The position numbers were made by a program, and so were the translations under genes. A DNA stretch of 64,000 bases, taken from NCBI GenBank assembly GCA_947396885.1, contig OX377206.1:91757960-91821959 (forward strand), given 5' to 3'. This DNA comes from Heligmosomoides polygyrus polygyrus. Lineage: Eukaryota; Nematoda; Chromadorea; Rhabditida; Heligmosomidae. The notes under the pieces were generated by a model, which saw only the letters and a program-made list of their open reading frames with translations, was not told where the DNA came from and did not search any database. Within the stretch, counting starts at the first letter, position 1. Each line of letters starts with the position of its first letter. Of this stretch, positions 56,631 through 64,000 are shown piece by piece.

Positions 56631-58570
56631 AAAATTCTGACAACACTGGGAAAGCATCAGCTTAATCATTTATGTATACACGCTAGGTACGCTTTCAATG
56701 AAAAAACCAACGCTGACGAACCTATTATCAAAGAAACAGCATGCTGGGAAGAAGAAAATAAATCTGGCCAAAATCACGAAAATCAGATTCAATTGATTGT
56801 CTAGTAGACGACAACAGAGACAAAGAAAACTGTATTTTCACGTAGATTTTTGCCGGAGCAGTGTTGCTGAAGTGGTGGGGGGGGGGGGGGTAGGGATCAC
56901 CATGGATCGAAAGGACATCCGTCTTGGTAAGAAGGCACATGAATATCCAATAACGTCAGACGTGGCCTAGCCATGTTTACCACACGGGGTAGAATCCACA
57001 GCAGCTGCATTAAATTGTTTTAATTCCGCACGACACGAAACGCCGAGTAGGGCTGTCATACATAGTGATCCCCCTGAGCCATTTAGCGCCGATTTTTTCT
57101 TATGAAACAGGTAACGCTAGAAAGGTCGTTATTACGTATTCTCGAGCGCAGTTCATGCGTGAAGAATCCGGCTCTGGATTTTTGTCGGCTAACTGTTGCC
57201 TACTAATCTGTGAAAATACGTTCAAACGTAAACACACAGGAAGCGTTTATGGTGGGTGATAAATAGTGAAGCCAAAGTAGGTGCATCTCGAGACCTACGA
57301 AGGAAAAGAAAAAATCATAAAAATTTCACGTCAAACGGGGTACTTTTCACATCAAGATGGACATCTTTTAGAGTAAGCTGGACGCTTTTGAAATGAAACA
57401 GAACATATATCAAACCTAAGCAAAAGTTTCTCTGATTACGCTACACTTTCTAAGAAGGACAATATAAGTTTTTGACCCAGAAAAAATCAGCCTTCTTGAT
57501 CTTCTTTGAAAATTTTTTGTTCACCTGACCGAAAAGGGAATACCGTGTTTGAAATTCTACAAATAATTTCGGCAGTTAGAGGAAAGCGGGCCTGTGAGCA
57601 CAAAATGAATGATTTCCAAATTCTATTCTTTTAAAGGAAAACAATGGATGAAGGTTCGTCTCAAAGTGCAGAAAATAGCAATTTTCAAGCATTAAAAGAA
57701 GAGATTACGCCATGCACTCGTCTAGGTCGTCGCGATTTTTCTCTGATCGATAGCACAAATTCTTCGTGAAGTTACACATTGTCGGCGGTATGAAAAAAAA
57801 AGCCAACTCTAAAAATCACACATACACACTTTTACTTTGCATTTTCAAGCAATCAGAGTTTACCCTATGAATCAAATGAAAATCGCAACAGGCTAGACGA
57901 TTGTGAGGTACAAAACACTCGCTGCCCTCTTGCACTTTGACGCAGGCTTTAATCTATTCTTCTATTCCGCAATACAAAAATTTTATGAAGTTTCAAATAG
58001 TGGGTTCAATTGTGGGGCAGGAGCACGCGATTTAAAAATTTCAAAGAAAACTATACTAAAACTTTCGTGGAGAAAATTTATTTTAATCTTTCCTGAAAGT
58101 TTTAGGAGTAGTTCCATCCAAAAGATGCTCGTTTTGATTTGGATAAGTTCGCCTTCATTTGAAAATCGTTTCGCTTGCATTGAAAAGTGTCCAGTTTGTT
58201 TTGGAAATGGAATTATGAATTTGAATAAATGAATTTGTATACTTATTTCTTTATTCTGCACGTGGACAGCCATACCATTTTAGTTAGGAGGCAGATTATG
58301 ACCAAACACAATTCGTACACACAAAAACGGTAGACTAAACAATCTAGTCTTCTCCGTTTACACAACAAAGCAAAGCCTCAAAAACAACAGCAAACTATAA
58401 AGTTTCCTGGAAATACCTGTCAGCTAGTTTTTCGAACAGCGTTTACTTTGAACACTTCGGAAACTCAACCCCTGCTCGATTAGTAAAAAAAATGAGGATC
58501 ATACATTACTTTTTGCTCCGGGAATTTGGATTTGCCATTGGCCACTCCTTGCACCCCTTGTGTTAGAGAT
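56631..58570. other. No gene recognised; G14 tract at 56877-56890
   Basis: A lone marker of the 13.5-15.3 kb tandem repeat (GATTACGCCATGCACTCGTC) occurs at about 57704. No exon with convincing signals. Confidence 0.4.
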
Positions 58571-58574
58571 ACCG

Positions 58575-58789
58575 GCATCTATCCTAGTCGGGGGGGGGGG
58601 GGGGGGTACCGCTGGCAAAACGAAGCAAAATAAAACAGTGTGACCTTTTTTGGTTACAAAATTATTTAAAGAAAGACGCTCTCGTAAGCTAGTTCAGCGA
58701 GTCATCAATGTAAAAGCATTTAGTTTTTGTTCTATCGCCGTTGTCAATCAGGTGGAGTGAAATGCCCTTCCCACCACTAGGACAGATCC
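58575..58789. mobile_element. MITE, CTATCCTAGT family, with G17 tract
   Basis: Left GCATCTATCCTAGTC followed by 17 G (58590-58606), right CCCTTCCCACCACTAGGAC. The poly-G has replaced the GGGAGGGG of other copies. Confidence 0.72.
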
Positions 58790-59205
58790 GAGAGACAGAC
58801 TAGAACTCTTGAACAGGAAGGCGGACCATACCACTTATCAACTTATGAAGCATGACAAGGCCATACATAGCTTCTTCTACGATAAGCAAGAGCACGTAGA
58901 CTAGAGATCTTATTTCTCGGCGATGCCGAGGGTATAGTGCTGAAATACGTCCGTGAACCCTTACCCAATGTTTCCTTCCTGTGAAGCTGTTCGAAGATTT
59001 AAGGGAGAAAGAAAACAAATGAACGCGGTATGTAGTAGAGTTCGAATTCGAAAAAACAGCTGATAAGGCAACGCAACTCGGGCGCTCAAAAGAAGTTCTG
59101 TTGAAAGGCGCTAGAGACTCCCTAGCAGTCACTAGTCGTCTCTCCATCGCTGCCACCAACTACCACTTTCAGGTGAGAAATGGACCCGTTCTACACGGCT
59201 TACAC

Positions 59206-59462
59206 TCAGAGCAGAGACATGATGTGGTGCCTAATCAAAGCGGCTAGGGGTGAGATAGCAGAAGATAGAGCCTGACGCCAGTGGAGTACGGTACCACGCG
59301 AGCTGGCGGCGGCTCCTGCTCGACGATGGCGCTGAAAGGGGAGTTCGAGTTGTTTGCAAAGGAGAGCGAGGTGAAGCTCACGAATAAACATCAAGGGAGG
59401 CCGAGGCTCGGAAATCGATAAAAACGGGCCGCCGCCGCAGCTCGAGCCGGCCGAGCAGCGCA

Positions 59463-59499
<37 letters not shown>

Positions 59500-59770
59500 C
59501 CAGCCCCAGCCTCGGCCAGCTTTATGCGAACTCACATGGAATGCCAGCCGGCAACGGCTGTGGCTTCGAACTGCCCGCAGCGAGCCGGCCGGCCGGCCCT
59601 CCGTCTGATAAGACCTTCAGAAGCAGCGGACGTCGGCATCGGCCCTGTGGCGTGTGGGATCCGCCGAAACTCCCACGACATCTGCGACGGCGAACAGACG
59701 AAGCGCTCGCGTGCCACCGACCAAATGCCATCGTCGCTGCTCAAAGGAAAAAATCAATTTCCAGGTCGAT
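59206..59770. other. GC-rich block with (CAG)n
   Basis: Contains about eleven CAG units (59465-59499), CCCCAGCCCCAGCC and GGCCGGCCGGCC. Frames on both strands are low-complexity. It resembles a promoter or 5'UTR, like 12829-13450, but no first exon was identified. Confidence 0.35.
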
Positions 59771-60344
59771 GACAAGCGAGAAGACGTGTGCTAAGTGCAG
59801 CTGTGTGTCCTCGCCACCAATTTCAAACTCCTCAACGAAAGTGCCATTTTGTTGTCAGGGTTGAGAACTAATCTACACCGGCACAAGATCATTAGTGTTT
59901 AGTGACCACCGTGAGATGGGCGTTTTGGTCCTCTTTTGACATCTCGAAGAATTCTATGGGGGTGCAACCCCAAGGTGGGGGGGGGGCACTCCATAGTCAC
60001 TTCTGAATAGTATTTGAAGAAGATAAACTCACATAAGATATAAATAGCATATAAACGTGGTTACCTGTTGCCCTCCCGTGAAAACAGCGGGTCTCGTCGC
60101 CGGAGAATTGAAAAAAAAATTAGTTATAAAAGGGCACCAGCGGCTAATCCCCGTTCAAATTCCCGCACCAATGCGTGAGCGTCGACTGATTCGTGGGAGG
60201 GGGAGGGAGGGGGAGGGGGTGTGGGCGATTCGTGAGGCGATACGTAGAGGTGATCCCGGGACGCCCGGGGCTTATTTTTTGCCTAATATTGTTTGTTTTC
60301 ATTTTTGTTTTTCTTCTAGTGTTTTTTGTTGGGCCTTCCACCAG

Positions 60345-60547
60345 TGGGCGCGTGTAGCGCAGTCGGAAGAAGCGCCGACTGTTGCCTGCACCCGATACGA
60401 GGTTCCTGGCTCGGATTTCCCGCTCAGGCCAACCAAGCCACCCATCCCTCCGGGGTCGGTGAATTGGTACCAGACTTGTCTGGGTAGAATGCGTGGCGCA
60501 TCCCAAAAAGAATTGAGTGACGCCATTCTCTATCCTTATCCTTATCC
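60345..60547 (+). mobile_element. Family A SINE with internal deletion and duplication
   Basis: TTCCACCAG (60336-60344) and TTCCCACCAG (60548-60557) flank it. Intact head, then a jump from CAGACTTGTCTGGG to TAGAATGCGTGGCGCATCCC, losing about 85 bp. Confidence 0.86.
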
Positions 60548-60589
60548 TTCCCACCAGGGGACTCCTTCTGTTGATTTCCATGGGACTCT

Positions 60590-60775
60590 GTGGTTGGGGA
60601 TGGGGTGGACATGCCGAGTGAACGAGGGATAGGGCGCAAGTCATATAAAGTGCTTTCCCCGTCTTGGGATTGCAGCTTCAATGGGCTCTGGCTCACTATA
60701 CCACCAGAAGAGTGGACCCCGCCACCAAGAGGGACGGGCGGTAACAAAGATGATGATGATGATGATGACGCGAAA
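60590..60775 (+). pseudogene. LINE C-terminal end with (GAT)n tail
   Basis: Reads TTRRVDPATKRDGR and a stop (TAA near 60739), followed by AAAGATGATGATGATGATG. The RADPATKRD-type ending matches the elements at 16565 and 47245. Confidence 0.5.
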
Positions 60776-60985
60776 TAGAACTCCTTAATCAGATGGAAAA
60801 TTGTTGCCGAAAGTGTTGATTTTTCACTATGATTTAAGCGGAAGTTGAAACTTTATGTGGTGAAATTTAACCTTGGTGAAACGTCTGCTTCATATTTAAA
60901 GGCATTCTGTCTTCATGACAGAAATACGAATACACTCCCCACCCCTAATCATGTCAAAGTAACGTCGTCTTCTATTCTTTTGTTT

Positions 60986-61262
60986 ATCGGAGGAGGTGCT
61001 GGCTGCCGCGTGCACCCGATACCAGGTTTCTAGGTCGGATTTCCCGCCCAGGCCAGCGAAGCGTTCCATCCTTCAGGAGTCGGTGAATTAGTGCCAGACT
61101 TGTCTGGGAAGGATAAAGCGCTGAGTTATTCATCGGCTGGCCACCGCAAGTCATTGGACGGCCGAATGTTCATTCAAGCCGCCTCCAGGACTCCCATAAA
61201 AGGTGATTGCGTTGCAAATCCCAAAAAGGGATTGAGTAACGCCGTCGCTTATTCTTTTATTT
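60986..61262 (+). mobile_element. Family A SINE, 5'-truncated
   Basis: CGGAGGAGGTGCTGGCTGCC to the tail GTCGCTTATTCTTTTATTT. It directly abuts the (TTC)n of an antisense LINE end. Confidence 0.8.
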
Positions 61263-61266
61263 ATCA

Positions 61267-61420
61267 TTCTTCTTCTTCTTCTTCTTCTTCTTCTTCTTCT
61301 TCTTCATCAGCCCGCCCCGCCTCGTAGCGCAGTCCGCTATTCTGGTGTCATGACGCCACCTTTCCCGATACGTGAGTTGACATGCACCATGTGATGTGAC
61401 ACGAGTCTTCGTAGGCCGGC
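61267..61420 (-). pseudogene. LINE C-terminal end with (GAA)n tail, antisense
   Basis: The minus strand reads YRERWRHDTRIADCATRRGG then TGA, followed by a (GAA)n tail (61267-61306 read as TTC on plus). Same ending as the other LINE 3' fragments. Confidence 0.5.
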
Positions 61421-61569
61421 CTGTCACAAGGGCGTGTCGCCTGCACTCGAGTGTATGTGTTCGGTTTAGCTCCTAGAGCGAACAGTTTCCAGTGGCACCA
61501 CGTGGAGGAATGGACATCGCCACCCTTTTATTTATCCTTCATGTGTTTTATTTTGTTTTTATGCACGCG

Positions 61570-61857
61570 GGGCGTGTGTAGCGCAGTCGGAGGAGGCGCC
61601 GACGGTCGCGTGCACCTAATGCCAGGTTCCTGGTTCGGATTTTCCGCGCAGGCCAACCAAGCCTTCCATCCCTCCGGGGTCGGTGAATTGGTACAGACGT
61701 GTCTGGGAAGGATAAAGCGCGGACTTGTTCATAGCTGGCCACCGCAAGTCACTGTATGGCCAAATACGCATTCATGTCGCCTCCAGGACTCCCGTGGAAG
61801 GTGCGTGGCGCATCCCAAAAGTGATTGAGTAACGCCGTCCTTTATCCTTTTTTGTCC
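61570..61857 (+). mobile_element. Full-length family A SINE, perfect 13-bp duplication
   Basis: TTTTATGCACGCG at 61557-61569 and 61858-61870. Head GGCGTGTGTAGCGCAGTCGG, B-box TTCCTGGTTCGGATTTTCC, tail CCTTTATCC. 288 bp. Confidence 0.95.
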
Positions 61858-62019
61858 TTTTATGCACGCGAGGGTGCGCCTCACAGGAAAGGAGTGAAAC
61901 AACGCAGAAATTGTATGACCAGCTCTACTGGTTGCATGCCGATAACTACGGTTGGCTCATCCCGATATACGAGTGAGTGCTGATCGGTCCCAAGAGGCGT
62001 GGATTAGTTGTGCTCTCGA

Positions 62020-62220
62020 AATTTTTTCGAACATTCGAATGGTTTCGAATGCACAACTTTCGAGTATTCGAATTCGAATACATTCGAAAAAGCGGGCTTT
62101 CGACTTCGAGTACAATTGGAAGCGCGATTTGCTGATTATTCGAATTCTATTTTTCAAAATCGAATGAAAATCATTCGAATGCCTATTCGAATAAGCCATT
62201 CGAGCAAAAGAAAAACTATA
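62020..62220. repeat. TTCGAA-rich segment
   Basis: ATTCGAA or TTCGAA occurs about a dozen times in 200 bp (for example ATTCGAATTCGAATACATTC). Possibly an element rich in palindromic binding motifs; no ends were defined. Confidence 0.55.
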
Positions 62221-62249
62221 TTGTGGATGTTGCGTTCGATCAAAGTGCC

Positions 62250-62345
62250 GGTAGTGTAATGGCGTAGAGCATTCCCGCACGATCAACAGGAGATGCGGGT
62301 TTATTTCCCGCCTGGTACTAGGGCTTTGATCGCATCAAAATGTCG
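62250..62345 (+). mobile_element. tRNA-derived family B SINE
   Basis: GCCGGTAGTGTAATGGCGTA (A-box), GCGGGTTTATTTCCCGCC (B-box degraded but stem intact), GGGCTTTGATCGCATC tail as in other copies. Confidence 0.55.
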
Positions 62346-62459
62346 TTGTAACAGCTTACAACTTCAATACCAGCCACTTGAGGCTTGAAGAACATGAACT
62401 GCATCATTTCTATTAAGACCATCACCTTAACTGGTTCCATACTGATAATAGGGGCCGGC

Positions 62460-62654
62460 TCATCCCGAGCCAAGGCGCTGGAGCGACGGCAGCAGTCCGT
62501 AAATCAACAGCGCACTGAGGAAGAACACCACTACAAACGACACCGCCCAGCACTGGTTCGCTCGGTTCGTAGAAGGAGAGACGGACTTCAAAGGGAAACC
62601 TCGGGCGGGACACCGCCAAACAGTAGAAGTCTTCGAATTTCTCGACATTGTCAA
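62460..62654 (-). CDS. Candidate small membrane protein frame
   Basis: The minus strand reads MTMSRNSKTSTVWRCP..., NRANQCWAVSFVVVFFLSAL, then LIYGLLPSLQRLGSG and TGA. The hydrophobic run of about 20 residues would be a single membrane segment with a cytosolic, basic N-terminus. The frame continues open upstream of the first ATG towards an acceptor-like TTTCGCAG near 62735. No family recognised. Other frames on the same strand are also open, so coding status is uncertain. Confidence 0.3.
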   Translation of the reverse strand: MTMSRNSKTSTVWRCPARGFPLKSVSPSTNRANQCWAVSFVVVFFLSALLIYGLLPSLQRLGSG

Positions 62655-62754
62655 GGAGGAACCGGAGAGATCTACCCTAGTCTGATAGGAGCATGTCCGA
62701 GAGCTCCAGATGCTGTCCTGCTCTGCGAAAGCTACAATACAGACTCAGGTGAAG

Positions 62755-62922
<168 letters not shown>

Positions 62923-63300
62923 CTGCTCAATTCGTCAACGCTGATCTAGTAGAACATGAGACCTTCACCACAGAACCTCTTCAGCTCCACATAGAAGGCT
63001 CGGATCTTTGATGCCGTGTAGACCACCGCATCGTGGTCATCATTTAGCTTTCTCAAAATTGTTTTCCAGCAACGCTGCAACCGCTTAAAGATGATGATGT
63101 TGATGAAGAACTTGACTTGTCTACAGTCAAGTCGGGGTGGGGGCCTTTCTTAAAACGATTGGGTACTTTAGCGATTCTTCTTCTGATGTCAGAATTCGTG
63201 TAGCAATCGCGATTCATGCAGTTTCTCGATCTGTAATTTCGAAGCAAACAAATGAAGGAAACTACTACTCCGTAGCTCTGCATAAGTCATCTGCTCAAAC

Positions 63301-63455
63301 GGGGGTCGAGCGTTCTACCCCCTCGTCCCCCTGGCCCGCCCACCCCAACCCCCTGGGCTTGCTCCAGAGTCCAGTGGATGCCTTACGAGATAGTGGAGGC
63401 GCAGACATTTGCCACGCCTCTCTTTAAAGGGCGGGGGATAGAACGCCACTCCGCC
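63301..63455. mobile_element. Short TIR element with 8-bp duplication
   Basis: Inverted ends around CGTTCTACCCCC and GGGGGATAGAACGCC; GCTCAAAC at 63293-63300 and 63456-63463. The interior CCCCAACCCCCTGGGCTTGC resembles the 1859-2083 family. Confidence 0.65.
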
Positions 63456-63463
63456 GCTCAAAC

Positions 63464-64000
63464 ACCCCCATATGGATGACCACAACATCTGAAATCTGGA
63501 GTCATGCGCAAAAACCGTATAGACCGCTTCAATACGTATTTCGGCTCCGCAATGAATTGCGAGCGGCAGCTGACACGCAACTCGCTGCTGTATTGAGTCT
63601 CCTAAGCAGGCCTCGTAGTAAGAAATCGAGTCCTAAGGGCGAAAGGACTAGTTAGCCTCGACGCGAACCGAACTCAAAGTCAGCTCGTGATACACGTGAG
63701 ATCTACGCCGTCACCCGATTGCGCCACGTTCATCATCGCAATAAGGAAACCTGTTTCAATGTGCTCATTTCAATTAGCGCTCTCACTTAGCGACATAGCT
63801 AACGTTTCCGAAGATGTGTCAGTGAATAGCAGCCTCAGAACTTTTCTAGTACATCATAATGCAGATTCGTGGTGTAATGTTGCATAAAGAAGAGAAAAAC
63901 ATGCTGTTGAATCTGAGTTTCCCAGATGTTGTGCTTAATTCATGACAATACGTGTTCGCTGAGAAACAGCCACGAGCCGCCACAAAAGAAAACTTAACTC
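63464..64000. other. No gene recognised; faint SINE trace
   Basis: 63515-63605 (AATACGTATTTCGGCTCCGC, GCGAGCGGCAGCTGACACGC) faintly matches the antisense body of the family A SINE. Nothing else recognised. Confidence 0.3.

Noticed and set aside
58800..59159. Minus-strand terminal exon after GTATTTCAG with a hydrophobic C-terminus
   Set aside because: The acceptor is good and the frame closes with a stop, but no upstream exon or family could be linked. Left as a weak possibility.
59206..59535. Cysteine-run protein on the minus strand
   Set aside because: The run is the (CAG)n repeat read on the other strand. No start or splice support.

Overview
The window is eukaryotic and most likely comes from a clade V (strongylid, hookworm-like) nematode. 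It holds one long, finely split gene whose introns have typical nematode splice sites (GTAAGT donors, TTTCAG acceptors) and whose protein is a cullin. The rest is dense with small transposable elements: tRNA-derived SINEs, RTE- and CR1-type LINE fragments, mariner relics and many palindromic MITEs. There are no operons, bacterial genes, CRISPR arrays or rRNA. The species assignment is inference.

Layout. 1-12.7 kb: repeats only (nested MITEs at 130-490 and 5.8-6.4 kb, SINEs, an RTE reverse transcriptase fragment at 7.87-8.94 kb, a mariner relic at 11.8-12.4 kb). 12.7-13.45 kb: a possible signal-peptide first exon on the minus strand with a GC-rich upstream region. 13.5-15.3 kb: a degenerate tandem array of about 180-bp units. 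15.2-20.1 kb: a block bounded by a perfect 59-bp inverted repeat. 20.56-21.44 kb: an internally deleted mariner with TIRs and TA target sites. 21.5-28.1 kb: no gene recognised; local duplications.

28.18-44.95 kb: a complete cullin-3 (cul-3) gene, plus strand, 22 exons, 761 codons plus stop. All exon phases join and no exon is missing relative to known CUL3. Its 7.3-kb second intron is a nest of transposons: two related hAT elements with perfect 8-bp target duplications and two opposing CR1 fragments. Intron 7 holds another CR1 fragment split by a foldback element, and a PIF/Harbinger-like MITE sits just past the stop codon.

45-64 kb: LINE and SINE insertions, several with intact target-site duplications, families of TIR MITEs, eight poly-G/C tracts of 10 or more bases, three candidate orphan exons (51.9-52.1, 53.2 and 62.5 kb) and a (TG)n tract of about 165 bp.

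The only functional system clearly visible is the CUL3 scaffold of BTB-CUL3-RBX1 ubiquitin ligases. The most distinctive material is the mobile-element record: a dominant tRNA-derived SINE with at least 15 copies, a second short tRNA-derived family, and several TIR families whose ends and target duplications can be read directly.
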